Source: Melioribacteraceae bacterium (GTDB taxonomy: Bacteria > Bacteroidota > Ignavibacteria > Ignavibacteriales > Melioribacteraceae). Taken from it: a stretch of DNA of 64,000 nt. Of this stretch, positions 1 through 9,376 are shown piece after piece (position 1 is the stretch's first letter; each line of letters starts with the position of its first letter). Location of the stretch: contig JAEINS010000001.1 in the NCBI GenBank assembly GCA_016342755.1, positions 124,001-188,000 on the forward strand, given 5' to 3'. The notes under the pieces are model-generated. The model was not told the origin of the DNA. It did not search any database and was given only the letters and a program-made list of their open reading frames with translations. The translations under genes and the position numbers were made by a program.

Positions 1-1444
1 TGAAAAATACTATTCCAAGTTCAAAACTTTATGTTTACACTGGATTGAAAAAAATCCTTTTTTGTATGGTGTAAATTGGATATCTACAATGGATGTTTCT
101 ATTCGTGCAATAAATTGGATTACTGCAATAAATATTTTTGGTGAGATTGTTAAGAACGATACAGTATTCTTGAAGGCAATATCTAAGTCTTTATTTCAGC
201 ACGGTGAATATATTTCAAAATTTCCGGCTGTATATGAAAAAAATATAACTACAAATCATACAACTGCTGCTTTTACCGGGTTACTAATTATTTCACTATC
301 GTTCCCAGAATTATCAAAAGCGGCTAAATGGCAGAAACAATCTTATAATGGATTAGTTGAAGCAATGGATAGTCAGGTTTATAATGATGGAGTAAATTTT
401 GAAAGTGCAATATGCTATCATAAACTGGTTACAGAGTTTTTTGTTTATTCTGTAATTTTTGCACATTCAAAAGGGATATTATTTCCCAATTACTTTCTAG
501 TCAAATTATTTAAAATGCTGGAGTTTATAGCTTCATATATTGATGATAACGGTCATGCACCTCAATTTGGAGATAATGATAGTGGCAGGGTGATCATTCT
601 TTCTCAAGAAACATCTGATTTTTATAAAAATGAAGATGATCATAGATATTTGCTGGAATTAGGAACCCATCTGTTTGAAAACGATTTTAATTGGAGTAAA
701 TCAAACATTTCTAAATGGCTTCCAAATATAAAAAAAGTGAGTGTAAAAGAGTTGAATTATAAGCCAATTGATTATAAAAAATCTTATAATTTTAAGAACG
801 GTGGTTTTTACATATTGAAAAACAGTAATTTTCACCTAGTTGTTGGTAATTGCCCATTAGGCCAGAATGGGAGAGGCGGGCATAATAACATTGATACGGG
901 TTCATTTACATTATCAGTTTTGGGAAAGCCTTTGATTGTGGATCCTGGCAGTTATTGTTATAGCAGAGATAGAAAAACTAGAGATAAATTTAGACATTAT
1001 ACATATCATAATACACTAATTACTAAAGAAGACTATAACCTTGATATAAGTGAAAATGGTTATTGGGGATTAAAAAAATACTATTTTGGTGAGTTAATTG
1101 AATTTACTGACAATATTATTGAAATGAATATTAAAGATTTATATAGTAATAATGTTTGTACAAGAAGATTTACGCTTTCTGAAAACGAGTTAATAATTGA
1201 AGATAAATTACCTGATGAATTTTTCTTAAGAATGAATTTAATCCCTGACACTAAGCTTATGAAAATAAATGATTCTGAGTATTTTTGTAATGAAATCGGA
1301 TTGAATTTTACTTTTGATAGTAGTCAAATTGTTTTGGATCAGTATGATTATTCTCCACATTATGGAAAGAAAGAAGAATCTTTATTCATAAAGATTAAAT
1401 CTAAAAATCATCATAAATGTTGTATTAAGAGAATTGATATATGA
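1..1444 (+). CDS. Heparinase II/III family polysaccharide lyase (5' partial)
   Basis: The reading frame is open to the left edge of the window, so the true start lies outside. The frame upstream of the first possible start (TTG at 62) reads WIEKNPF then YGVNWISTMDVSIRAINW, which fits the N-terminal alpha/alpha-toroid of heparinase II/III-type enzymes. A catalytic-domain stretch GRGGHNNIDTGSF near position 870-905, then VDPGSYCYSRD, begins the C-terminal beta-sandwich of the family. Such enzymes cleave uronic-acid-containing polysaccharides by beta-elimination. In capsule or exopolysaccharide loci they probably trim or release the polymer made there. No signal peptide can be judged because the 5' end is missing. 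The stop overlaps the next start by 4 nt (ATGA at 1441), so the two genes are translationally coupled. Confidence 0.85.
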   Translation, partial: EKYYSKFKTLCLHWIEKNPFLYGVNWISTMDVSIRAINWITAINIFGEIVKNDTVFLKAISKSLFQHGEYISKFPAVYEKNITTNHTTAAFTGLLIISLSFPELSKAAKWQKQSYNGLVEAMDSQVYNDGVNFESAICYHKLVTEFFVYSVIFAHSKGILFPNYFLVKLFKMLEFIASYIDDNGHAPQFGDNDSGRVIILSQETSDFYKNEDDHRYLLELGTHLFENDFNWSKSNISKWLPNIKKVSVKELNYKPIDYKKSYNFKNGGFYILKNSNFHLVVGNCPLGQNGRGGHNNIDTGSFTLSVLGKPLIVDPGSYCYSRDRKTRDKFRHYTYHNTLITKEDYNLDISENGYWGLKKYYFGELIEFTDNIIEMNIKDLYSNNVCTRRFTLSENELIIEDKLPDEFFLRMNLIPDTKLMKINDSEYFCNEIGLNFTFDSSQIVLDQYDYSPHYGKKEESLFIKIKSKNHHKCCIKRIDI

Positions 1445-2769
1445 TATCTCTTGGCTTAACAGTAATTTGTGTTGCTCTTTTTATCACTTCAGATAAATTT
1501 GTAAGATACATTATCTATACATTAAGTGCATTATATCCATTCTCAATGGGCGATCTTGGTCCTATTCCGGCAGCACAGGTAGTAGAATGGCTAACTCCAT
1601 TATATTTGCTTATTATTATTAATGAAATGGTTCCTCTTAACAGAATTGTAGCTGCCAAACCGCTTCCCAGTTTCAGAGGGACTGAACTGTTTCTAACTGC
1701 TCTTTTATTTTTATTAGTATGTGCTGCAATGAGTTTTTATAAAAATGAGTTGATGGCTATAGATGGAGGACCACAGGGTACTAAAAGGGTATATTTTAGA
1801 ATAATTGTTAGTGTTTTCATTTTTATAACTACTGCTCTCTCTACTTATGTTTATAAAGATATTATAAATTTTGAAAAATTGTTTAAAACAATTCTCTGGG
1901 TTTCGGTTGGTTTAGGAATAATTAGACTAGCATGTTATTTCGTAAGTTTTAAAATGCCTTTAATGACTGGTCCATTTGTTTATAATCCCGACGCAACAAC
2001 CAGGTTTGGTGGTACTGCTTACAGAATTGGAGGTTTAACTGAAGTAGTTGGTGTAGGTCTGGGCGCAAGTGTTGCATTGTATATGTTAATGAGAAAAATA
2101 GATTATAGAGCATTAGCGGCTTTTTCTATATTTCTTTTTATGAGCGGTGGAAGAACTATTATGGTCGGTTCTTTATTCAGCGTTGGTCTATTTTTTCTTT
2201 TATTTCTGAATAAAAAATTGATCTATTTAATTTTAATTTTATTCTTATGTGTGATAATTATGGTTATAGTTATTCCGCCAGAAGTTTTTCAAGGACAAGT
2301 AAATAGATTTTTAGCTATGCAGGGAGGTATGGCTACTCAGGACCATGAAAGATACCAAAGTTATATGATCCATTTTAATAATTTTAGGGAGAATATCTTT
2401 TTCGGCAAAGGAATTGTTCAGTATACCGGGTTTTTATACCATGTAAATCCCAAAATGGAAGAATTTATTAGAGCTAATCTATTAAGTGGCGGGCATGGAA
2501 GTTACATCTCAATTTTAGGTACGTTTGGACTTTTTGGTACATTATATCTATTCATAATGGTTTATGGAGGAATTCTTGTCTCATATTTAAAAACAAAAAA
2601 GTATTCTGTAGATAACGTCATTCTTGCGGCAATATCTTCATTTACATTTATATATTTAACTATAAAAAGTGTGTACTATGTTTCCAGTCATAGTGGAATT
2701 AATGACCTATCATTGTTCTACCTGGTTGGATTTGTTTCATCAATTATATTAATAGAAAAAAATAGGTAA
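1441..2769 (+). CDS. O-antigen ligase/polymerase-like membrane protein (Wzy-type)
   Basis: This 442-residue protein consists almost entirely of hydrophobic helices, about ten to twelve. A longer polar loop lies around residues 280-340 (after VIPPEVFQGQVNRF), as in O-antigen polymerases and ligases. An arginine-rich polar patch (MSGGRTIMVGS) lies just before it. In a Wzx/Wzy-dependent locus this protein would join lipid-linked repeat units on the periplasmic face. The co-occurrence of a Wzx-like flippase (24448) and a Wzc-like kinase (10594) supports the polymerase reading. Sequence in this family is poorly conserved, so polymerase and ligase cannot be told apart here. The ATG overlaps the preceding stop. 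Confidence 0.8.
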   Translation: MISLGLTVICVALFITSDKFVRYIIYTLSALYPFSMGDLGPIPAAQVVEWLTPLYLLIIINEMVPLNRIVAAKPLPSFRGTELFLTALLFLLVCAAMSFYKNELMAIDGGPQGTKRVYFRIIVSVFIFITTALSTYVYKDIINFEKLFKTILWVSVGLGIIRLACYFVSFKMPLMTGPFVYNPDATTRFGGTAYRIGGLTEVVGVGLGASVALYMLMRKIDYRALAAFSIFLFMSGGRTIMVGSLFSVGLFFLLFLNKKLIYLILILFLCVIIMVIVIPPEVFQGQVNRFLAMQGGMATQDHERYQSYMIHFNNFRENIFFGKGIVQYTGFLYHVNPKMEEFIRANLLSGGHGSYISILGTFGLFGTLYLFIMVYGGILVSYLKTKKYSVDNVILAAISSFTFIYLTIKSVYYVSSHSGINDLSLFYLVGFVSSIILIEKNR

Positions 2770-2773
2770 ATCG

Positions 2774-3925
2774 GTGGATATATTATTTTATGGCGGTCAT
2801 AGATGGGAAAACGGACCCTGGTTCAGAAAACAACAATTTGCAAGCAGATTAGTAAAAAAAGGGCATAGAGTTTTTTACATACAAAATACCAAGTCAATTT
2901 TCAGATCTAAAGGTGCAAACCCACTTCTATTTACCCGGGATGTAAAAAAAAGTGATAACTTAATTTTAATTGAACCATCATGTTTTTTCCCTTATCCTGG
3001 AAATAAATATTCAAGAAAAGCATATTACTTAAAACTAGTTTTCGAATTGAAACGGATTCTGAAGAAATATGGAGTAAAAGAATACCTTACATGGTTCAAT
3101 TTAGTCGAATTTAGTTCTGTTGTAAACAAGTTTGAAGGGAAAAAAATATTCGATTTAGCAGATGACAGACCTTTTTATTTGAAGCTTTCTAATGATGAGA
3201 AAGGCTATCAACTCTATATGGAATATATGGAAATGTCGTATAAATATAGTGATGCTCATATAGTATCAGCAGCTAAGATTAAAGAAAAATATCAATATAT
3301 GACAGATAATAACATTATTGTAATACCAAATGGTCATAATTTTGATGGTAAGTTTGATAAAGAAAATACTCCTAAGGATTTGAAAAGAATATTAGATATG
3401 AAAAAGCCTATTGTTGGCTTTATTGGTACACTTTTCCATTTCTTAGATCACGAACTTATGGAATTTATAATTAAAAGCAGACCTGAGTATAATTTTGTTT
3501 TTGTAGGTCCGGCTCAAAGTAATTTCCCGGTAGAAACAATTGATAAATATGAAAATGTTTATTTGTTGGGCAAGAAACATAAAGATGAAATACCAAACTA
3601 TCTAAATTATTTTGATGTTTGTTTAAATCCTTTCAAAAAACATGAAGTTAATGATTCTGTCAGCCCTGTAAAAGTGTTCGAATATTTGGCTCAGAAGAAA
3701 ATTGTTATCTCTACAGAAATGTACTCTCTTATGAAAGAAAAAATTTCTGAACATGTGATTTTTGCTAAAGATAAAGAAACTTATTTGGATAAGCTTGATT
3801 CTGTTATTAAATGCGGTAATTATGTAAACAATATTACAGACGATGATTTACAAGAATATCATTGGGACAGCTTATTTCAAAAATTATTAACTGAACTTAA
3901 AAAGCAAAAAGATTTGAGGTTGTAA
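2774..3925 (+). CDS. Glycosyltransferase, GT-B fold (TuaH/GT4-like)
   Basis: The product is a 383-residue GT-B-type glycosyltransferase. The N-terminus (MDILFYGGHRWENGPW) resembles teichuronic-acid-type TuaH transferases. The C-terminal half has the nucleotide-sugar-binding region IVGFIGTL (near 3412) and the late motif SPVKVFEYLAQKK (near 3661-3699), where the Glu is the usual donor-binding acidic residue. It would add one sugar to the lipid-linked repeat on the cytoplasmic side; donor and acceptor cannot be read from sequence. The start is a GTG four nucleotides after the preceding stop, with AGG upstream (2764-2766). It sits in the middle of a tightly packed run and is certainly co-transcribed. 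Confidence 0.85.
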   Translation: MDILFYGGHRWENGPWFRKQQFASRLVKKGHRVFYIQNTKSIFRSKGANPLLFTRDVKKSDNLILIEPSCFFPYPGNKYSRKAYYLKLVFELKRILKKYGVKEYLTWFNLVEFSSVVNKFEGKKIFDLADDRPFYLKLSNDEKGYQLYMEYMEMSYKYSDAHIVSAAKIKEKYQYMTDNNIIVIPNGHNFDGKFDKENTPKDLKRILDMKKPIVGFIGTLFHFLDHELMEFIIKSRPEYNFVFVGPAQSNFPVETIDKYENVYLLGKKHKDEIPNYLNYFDVCLNPFKKHEVNDSVSPVKVFEYLAQKKIVISTEMYSLMKEKISEHVIFAKDKETYLDKLDSVIKCGNYVNNITDDDLQEYHWDSLFQKLLTELKKQKDLRL

Positions 3926-3926
3926 A

Positions 3927-4508
3927 TTGAAGAAAAAAATGAAACTTAAAGAATTAATATATTTGATTAAAACTGATCTATATAGATATGATGGTAAAAA
4001 AGACTTTAAAACTTTTCTTTACTATCTGTTAGTTCAATATGGGTTCCAATTATCTCTCCTCTATAGAATAGCTTATTATTATTTGGCTAATGGTAAGAAA
4101 ATAAGATTGTTCTTTTTCAAAACATTATTGAGGATTCTTTGTATTATCCATTCAACTGATCTCCACTTGCCTACAAAAATTGGGAAGGGAATTTTTATTA
4201 GTCATTCTTTTGGAATGGCAATAAGCGGATACGCTGAAATTGGCGATTATTGTAATATTAGTCATCAGGTAACAATAGGGCGGGCTTCAAGAGGAGGTAA
4301 AATAGGTGTACCAAAAATTGGGAATAAAGTTTATATAGGACCCGGAGTTGTAATGATAGGGAATATTAAGATAGGTAATAATGTGGCCATTGGTGCAAAT
4401 GCTGTTGTTACAAAGGATGTTCCGGATAACGCCGTAGTAGCCGGTGTGCCGGCAAAAATTTTATCTTATAACGGAAGTACCGGTTATATAAATAATACGG
4501 ACTTTTGA
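3927..4508 (+). CDS. Serine O-acetyltransferase-like hexapeptide acyltransferase
   Basis: The first roughly 80 residues are helical and basic. From residue about 85 (PTKIGKGIFISHSFG) a left-handed beta-helix of hexapeptide repeats runs to the C-terminus, ending in AVVAGVPAKIL, the usual terminal turn of CysE-type acetyltransferases. At 193 residues it is shorter than housekeeping CysE. In polysaccharide loci such EpsC/CysE-like proteins usually acetylate a sugar hydroxyl or amine using acetyl-CoA. The start chosen is TTG 3927 because GAGG (3916-3919) lies 7 nt upstream; ATG 3939 is the alternative and would remove four residues. It follows the preceding stop by 1 nt. Confidence 0.8.
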   Translation: MKKKMKLKELIYLIKTDLYRYDGKKDFKTFLYYLLVQYGFQLSLLYRIAYYYLANGKKIRLFFFKTLLRILCIIHSTDLHLPTKIGKGIFISHSFGMAISGYAEIGDYCNISHQVTIGRASRGGKIGVPKIGNKVYIGPGVVMIGNIKIGNNVAIGANAVVTKDVPDNAVVAGVPAKILSYNGSTGYINNTDF

Positions 4509-4516
4509 TTATAAAC

Positions 4517-5623
4517 ATGGAAATTAAAGTATTACAAATATTAGATAATTTAGCACTAGGTGGAGCAGAGGTTCTTACTCTGGATTTATGTAAAGCACCT
4601 AATCATCCCTTTGAACTGTTCCTCGCTTCTTTTGGCGGCGGAGTTTTACTCAAAGATTTCCAGGATACCGGTAGGCAACTATTTCTGCTAAAGAGAAGAT
4701 TTCCACTTGATATATCCTTGATTTTAAAAATCCGAAAAATTGTAAAGAAAAATAAAATAAACATTATTCATTCAAACAGACCTGTTGAGGCTCTACATGC
4801 CTATTTTGCAACCAGGTTCATGAATGTAAAAAATGTTCTTTCAATGCATGGTTATTATCCTAATAAAAAAGATGATAAAGTATTAGATTTTTTGATGCCA
4901 AAACTTGATGCAAAAATAATGGTTAGTGAACCCTTTTTTGAAAGAGTAAAGGAAGAAACTAATTTCAATTTTGATAATACTTTTATTGTACCTAATGGAG
5001 TTGATTTTTCAAAAATTGAAAAAAAAGATTCATCGCTGTATACGGAATTAAAACTTAAAGATAATGATGTGCTTTTAGGAATGGTTGGGAATTTCAATAG
5101 TTCTGGAAGAGACCAGATAACCATTTGTAAAGGATTTAATGAGTTGTCAAAATCTCATTCACAATTGCATCTCTGTTTTGTTGGTGATCACTATAACAAA
5201 ACAAGCAAATATTATCTAGAATGTTATAACTATTGTAAAGATAACAATCTACTAGAGAAGGTTCATTTTCTTGGGAAAAGGGATGATATAAATAATATTC
5301 TATCAGCCTTAGATATATTTGTATATTCTTCAAATCACGATTCTTTTGGGATTGCAATTTTAGAAGCAATGGCAATGGGAATTCCAACTGTTATAAACGA
5401 TATACCGCCATTTAAAATGATTAGTGATAACGGTAAATATTGTTCACTTTTTAAGACAAAAGATAAAACAGATTTTATAACCAAAGTACATGAACTTATA
5501 GTGAACAAAGATTTGCGATCCGATTTAGGTGAAAATGGGAAAATACATGCAATTTCAACATTTTCAATCGGGAGTTTTATTGAAACTTTGGATGAAGTTT
5601 ATAAAAAAATCTTATTGAACTGA
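4517..5623 (+). CDS. Glycosyltransferase family 4
   Basis: This is a GT-B retaining glycosyltransferase of about 368 residues. It begins with the typical first strand and loop (VLQILDNLALGGAE), has the hinge region with MVGNFNSSGRDQ and FLGKRDD, and the C-terminal E-x7-E-type donor site SFGIAILEAMAMG (5344-5382). It probably transfers one sugar during repeat-unit assembly on the inner leaflet. The open frame extends upstream to TTG 4505, overlapping the preceding gene by 4 nt. I prefer ATG 4517 because the family starts at about MEIKVLQ. Neither start has a clear Shine-Dalgarno sequence, so the choice is not firm. Confidence 0.88.
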   Translation: MEIKVLQILDNLALGGAEVLTLDLCKAPNHPFELFLASFGGGVLLKDFQDTGRQLFLLKRRFPLDISLILKIRKIVKKNKINIIHSNRPVEALHAYFATRFMNVKNVLSMHGYYPNKKDDKVLDFLMPKLDAKIMVSEPFFERVKEETNFNFDNTFIVPNGVDFSKIEKKDSSLYTELKLKDNDVLLGMVGNFNSSGRDQITICKGFNELSKSHSQLHLCFVGDHYNKTSKYYLECYNYCKDNNLLEKVHFLGKRDDINNILSALDIFVYSSNHDSFGIAILEAMAMGIPTVINDIPPFKMISDNGKYCSLFKTKDKTDFITKVHELIVNKDLRSDLGENGKIHAISTFSIGSFIETLDEVYKKILLN

Positions 5624-5631
5624 GGAAACAA

Positions 5632-6699
5632 GTGAAAGTACTAATTAATACACCAGATATGACAAAACTTGGAGGTGTATCAAATATTAATCGAATTTTA
5701 TCCAAATATCTCGATAAAGACAGTGTGTCCTTTTTTGTTGTAGGTAATAGAACCGGAGAAAAAAAAGGTTTTCCAAGATTGTTAAAAGACTATTCAGAAT
5801 TTGTTAAAACTATTAAAAAGGGCAAGATTGACATAGTCCATTTAAACCCTTCTCTAGATCCGAAGTGTATAATCCGTGATTCTGTATTTTTAATTTTATC
5901 AAAGCTGTATAAGAGAAAGGTTTTAGTTTTTTTTCACGGATGGCAAGAAGATACTGAACAAAAATTAAAAAAATATTTTCACTTTCTTTTCAAAAGAGCA
6001 ATTAAATCTGTTGATTTAATTATTGTGCTTTCAGATAAGGTGAAAAAAAAGTTGACTGAATATACAGATTCAAAAAAAATATTGATAAAGAACACTGTTG
6101 TTGAAGATGAATTTAATGAGAAAGCTGAAGAACTATTGAATTCTACGACAAGAAAAAACAATCAGATTTTATTTTTATCAAGAGTTGAGAAAGCTAAAGG
6201 TATTTATGAAGCAATTGATGCTTTTATAATTCTAATAAATGAAATTGAAGATCTTTCATTTATTGTTGCCGGTGATGGAACTGAATTAGAAAATGTAAAA
6301 GAATATGTGCTGAAAAAAGGGATTAAAAACATAAGTTTTCCGGGATTTGTTAAAGGGCAGAAAAAAATAGACTATTATATTTCTTCTTCGCTTTACATAT
6401 TTCCGTCCTATGCCGAAGGAATGCCGACAACAGTTTTAGAAGCAATGATTTGCGGACTTCCAATTGTTACAACTAATGTTGGAGGACTTACAGATTTTTT
6501 TGCAAATGGGAAAATGGGATTTATTACGGACGATAAAAATCCCCAAAATTTAGCCGGTCTTGTTAAGAAGATATTAATTGAAAATAACTTACGTAGTGAG
6601 ATTTCCATTTATAATAGGGAATACTCTAAGAAAAACTTTTTAGGATCAAAACTAGCCGCCGATTTAATAGAATGTTATGAAGCCATCCTTAAAAAATAA
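5632..6699 (+). CDS. Glycosyltransferase family 4
   Basis: This is a second GT4-type enzyme of 355 residues. The glycine-rich N-terminal loop is TPDMTKLGGVSNIN. The donor-site segment YAEGMPTTVLEAMICG (6409-6456) carries both expected glutamates and is followed by the classic VTTNVGG loop. It is assigned to repeat-unit assembly; the linkage made is unknown. The GTG start at 5632 is supported by GAGGAAAC eight nucleotides upstream. The 3' end overlaps the next gene by 23 nt, an unusually long overlap for this locus. Confidence 0.88.
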   Translation: MKVLINTPDMTKLGGVSNINRILSKYLDKDSVSFFVVGNRTGEKKGFPRLLKDYSEFVKTIKKGKIDIVHLNPSLDPKCIIRDSVFLILSKLYKRKVLVFFHGWQEDTEQKLKKYFHFLFKRAIKSVDLIIVLSDKVKKKLTEYTDSKKILIKNTVVEDEFNEKAEELLNSTTRKNNQILFLSRVEKAKGIYEAIDAFIILINEIEDLSFIVAGDGTELENVKEYVLKKGIKNISFPGFVKGQKKIDYYISSSLYIFPSYAEGMPTTVLEAMICGLPIVTTNVGGLTDFFANGKMGFITDDKNPQNLAGLVKKILIENNLRSEISIYNREYSKKNFLGSKLAADLIECYEAILKK

Positions 6700-7837
6700 A
6701 CTAGAAATTGAAGATATAATTAAGAGATTATTAAAAAGAATTGAAGATTCTGACTTGGAATCTTACGATCCTTTTGATGGTTTAAACTCTGCTCCGGTTA
6801 GAATAATCTCAAAAATAAATCCGCTTTTAGGAAGAATTGGTTTACAAATTGTAAAACAAAATCCTGTAAATATTAGACCGTTTTTGTTTCAGCCAAAGAT
6901 AAAAAATGATCCAAAAGTTCTTGCAGATTTAATTCAATCGTACATTTTATTGGCGGAACATTTTGATGATAACTCATTATTAGAAAAGGCTAAAAGTTTA
7001 GGTGAATTGCTTTATAATGAGAAAAATGATAACACTAAAAATATTTCATGGGGATTAAAATTCCCATATTACTCACGTTATGTAAATTTTTCCGGGGTTT
7101 CTAATTTATTCACAACAATAAACTCAGCATTTGCATTGCAAGAATTATATAGAATCACCAACGATAAAAAATACCTGGATTGGTTAAGTTCTGTTGAAAG
7201 GTTTATGTTTGAAGAACTGGGTTCTATTGAAGAGGGAGAAGCTGCTTATTTTAGATATTATCCAAATTTAGAATCGCCGGTTTACAATGTTAATTCACTT
7301 GCGTTAAAATATTTTGCAAGAAAGCTAAATTATAACACTTCAAATTTAAATACAGCAAATTCACTCTTTAATTTCTTAATCAAAAATCAAAACAATGATG
7401 GTTCCTGGTATTATTCAAAAGATTCAATTGGTAAATGGATAGATGGTTTTCATACAGGATACACTCTGGAAGGAATTATTGAATATATTAAAAACGGGCA
7501 CAATACAAATTATAATAAAACTTTAGAAAAAAATGTAAATTTTTATTTAAAAAATCTGATATCGGACAATTTCCCACTATATAAAGAAGGAACAAAATTT
7601 CCAATTGATTCACAAAATTGTTCACAGGCCATCCAGACCAGAGTATATTTTACTTATTTAGAAATGGATAGTCTGGACGAAGTTTTGAAAATGTTAAAGT
7701 TAATAAATAATCAGTTATATAATACTGATTCATATATTTTTCAAAAAAACAAATACTATAAAAACGAGTTGTTCACTTTAAGGTGGTCTCAGACTCCATT
7801 TTTGCTCGCATTAGTATTATTGTTAAGAGAGTTATGA
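6677..7837 (+). CDS. Alpha/alpha-toroid protein, VpsJ-like polysaccharide biosynthesis
   Basis: The product has 386 residues, with no signal peptide and repeated helical pairs typical of an alpha/alpha-barrel (terpenoid cyclase / six-hairpin glycosidase fold). Aromatic and acidic signatures include NNDGSWYYS (around residue 238), IDGFHTGYTLEGI (around 253) and a late NCSQAIQTRVYF segment. The layout resembles VpsJ-type proteins seen in exopolysaccharide loci, whose exact reaction is not established. It is presumably cytoplasmic and acts on a glycan or lipid-linked intermediate. The start ATG lies inside the end of the preceding gene (23-nt overlap), and its TGA overlaps the next ATG. Confidence 0.6.
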   Translation: MKPSLKNKLEIEDIIKRLLKRIEDSDLESYDPFDGLNSAPVRIISKINPLLGRIGLQIVKQNPVNIRPFLFQPKIKNDPKVLADLIQSYILLAEHFDDNSLLEKAKSLGELLYNEKNDNTKNISWGLKFPYYSRYVNFSGVSNLFTTINSAFALQELYRITNDKKYLDWLSSVERFMFEELGSIEEGEAAYFRYYPNLESPVYNVNSLALKYFARKLNYNTSNLNTANSLFNFLIKNQNNDGSWYYSKDSIGKWIDGFHTGYTLEGIIEYIKNGHNTNYNKTLEKNVNFYLKNLISDNFPLYKEGTKFPIDSQNCSQAIQTRVYFTYLEMDSLDEVLKMLKLINNQLYNTDSYIFQKNKYYKNELFTLRWSQTPFLLALVLLLREL

Positions 7838-8346
7838 AAAAAATTGCGCTTGTTTTTTACTATTTAATTGCCTCAAAATTACCTAATTCTTTTTTCCCTT
7901 TAGGAAAGTTTTTAAACGGATTAAGAATTTGGGCTGTAGGAAAAATTTTACCGTTGGGTAAAAACTGTAAAATTCAGCCAAATGTTTATATAGGCAGCGG
8001 TAATAATATTAAGATTGGTGAAAATTGCCAAATCAATGAAAATGTAAGGATTATTGATACAGAAATTGGTAATTATGTTATGATTGCGCCCAATGTACAG
8101 CTACTTGGAGGTATTACACACGAATACTCAGATGTAAGTGTTCCTATGATGCTGCAAAAAGAAAAATATAAAGGTAAGATAATTATTGAAGATGATGTTT
8201 GGTTAGGTGTTAATTCAGTAATTATTGCCGGTGTAAAAATAGGCAAAGGATCAATTATTGCAGCCGGATCAATTATTACAAAAGATGTTGAACCATATTC
8301 AATTATGGGTGGTGTTCCGGCAAAAAAAATTAAGAGTAGAATATGA
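7834..8346 (+). CDS. Hexapeptide-repeat acyltransferase (WcaF/MAT-like)
   Basis: This 170-residue left-handed beta-helix acyltransferase has a short N-terminal helical part (MKKIALVFYYLIASKLP) followed by successive I-G-x-x hexapeptides from NVYIGSGNNIKIGENC. It contains a loop near GGITHEYSD and ends with SIMGGVPAKKIKSRI. The loop histidine fits the catalytic histidine of maltose/galactoside-type acetyltransferases. It likely O-acetylates a sugar of the repeat unit. I chose ATG 7834, which overlaps the preceding TGA. A longer open frame from 7783 would overlap the upstream gene by 55 nt and adds sequence unlike the family. Confidence 0.85.
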   Translation: MKKIALVFYYLIASKLPNSFFPLGKFLNGLRIWAVGKILPLGKNCKIQPNVYIGSGNNIKIGENCQINENVRIIDTEIGNYVMIAPNVQLLGGITHEYSDVSVPMMLQKEKYKGKIIIEDDVWLGVNSVIIAGVKIGKGSIIAAGSIITKDVEPYSIMGGVPAKKIKSRI

Positions 8347-9365
8347 TTTGGTTTGATTTAGATAATTCTCCGCACGTTCCTTTATTTAGACCGGTATTTA
8401 AAAATTTAGAAAATAAATCAGAAGAATTTATAATTACTGCAAGAGATTTTGCGCAAACTCAGGATTTAATGAAATTGTGGAATATAAATTATTTACCTGT
8501 AGGGAAACATGGCGGTAAAAATAAATTAATGAAAATTTTAAATCTTTTCCAAAGATCTTATCAGCTTAAAAAAGCTGTTAATAAACATAAAATTAACTTA
8601 GCTGTTAACCATGGTTCTAGAACTCAAATATTTTCCTCTAAGTATATGTCAATTCCTTCTGTCTGGATGATGGATTATGAATATACAGAAACAAATATTT
8701 TAAATACATTCGCAAGTTATATTCTAGCACCAAAACATATTCCTACAAAAAGATTAAAAGATAGTGGAATTAGCGTTAATAAATTGATTAGGTACAATGG
8801 ATTTAAGGAAGAATTATACTTAAATGATTTTAGACCTGATCCAAATATTAGAAAAGAATTAAACATTGATGAAAGTTCTATTTTAGTTGTATTTAGACCT
8901 CCAAGTATTACCGCTAATTATCATAATGCTCAAAGCGAAAAATTACTCTTGGAAAGTCTTAAGTATTTTTCCAGTCATAAAAACACTATTTGTTTAATTG
9001 TTAATAGAACTGAGAAAGAAAAACAATTTTTAGAAAAGAATATTGAACTTGGAGATAAAATAAGATTTCTCCAAAAACCTGTTGATGGGCTACAACTATT
9101 ATATGCTGCGGATATTGCTTTTTCTGGCGGCGGAACAATGAATAGAGAAGCAGCCCTTCTTGGAACAAAATCTTACAGCATTTTTACCGGTAAAAGACCA
9201 TACTTAGATGAATACCTGCAAGACCAGGGTAAATTAAACTTTATAGAAAGTATGGGTGATTTAGAAAAAATTGAAGTTATTAGAAAGGAAAACGAAATTA
9301 AGAACTTTTCTAATAATATAGCTGAAGAAGTAACGGATTTATTAATAGACCTTGCAAAAAAATAA
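8343..9365 (+). CDS. DUF354 family protein (GT-B-like)
   Basis: The 340-residue product starts with the diagnostic MIWFDLDNSPHVPLF of DUF354 proteins. This family is found in archaeal and bacterial surface-glycan loci and has a predicted GT-B / UDP-GlcNAc-2-epimerase-like fold. The segment DIAFSGGGTMNREAALLG (near 9112-9165) corresponds to the C-terminal nucleotide-binding loop of that fold. No reaction is firmly known; a glycosyltransferase or epimerase role is inferred from the fold and the neighbours. The ATG overlaps the preceding stop by 4 nt (ATGA at 8343). Confidence 0.8.
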   Translation: MIWFDLDNSPHVPLFRPVFKNLENKSEEFIITARDFAQTQDLMKLWNINYLPVGKHGGKNKLMKILNLFQRSYQLKKAVNKHKINLAVNHGSRTQIFSSKYMSIPSVWMMDYEYTETNILNTFASYILAPKHIPTKRLKDSGISVNKLIRYNGFKEELYLNDFRPDPNIRKELNIDESSILVVFRPPSITANYHNAQSEKLLLESLKYFSSHKNTICLIVNRTEKEKQFLEKNIELGDKIRFLQKPVDGLQLLYAADIAFSGGGTMNREAALLGTKSYSIFTGKRPYLDEYLQDQGKLNFIESMGDLEKIEVIRKENEIKNFSNNIAEEVTDLLIDLAKK

Positions 9366-9376
9366 CAGAGGGAATA

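Noticed and set aside
7783..7833. Upstream extension of the hexapeptide acyltransferase from 7783
   Set aside because: It would overlap the preceding gene by 55 nt and adds residues foreign to the family; ATG 7834 overlaps the stop as elsewhere in this locus.
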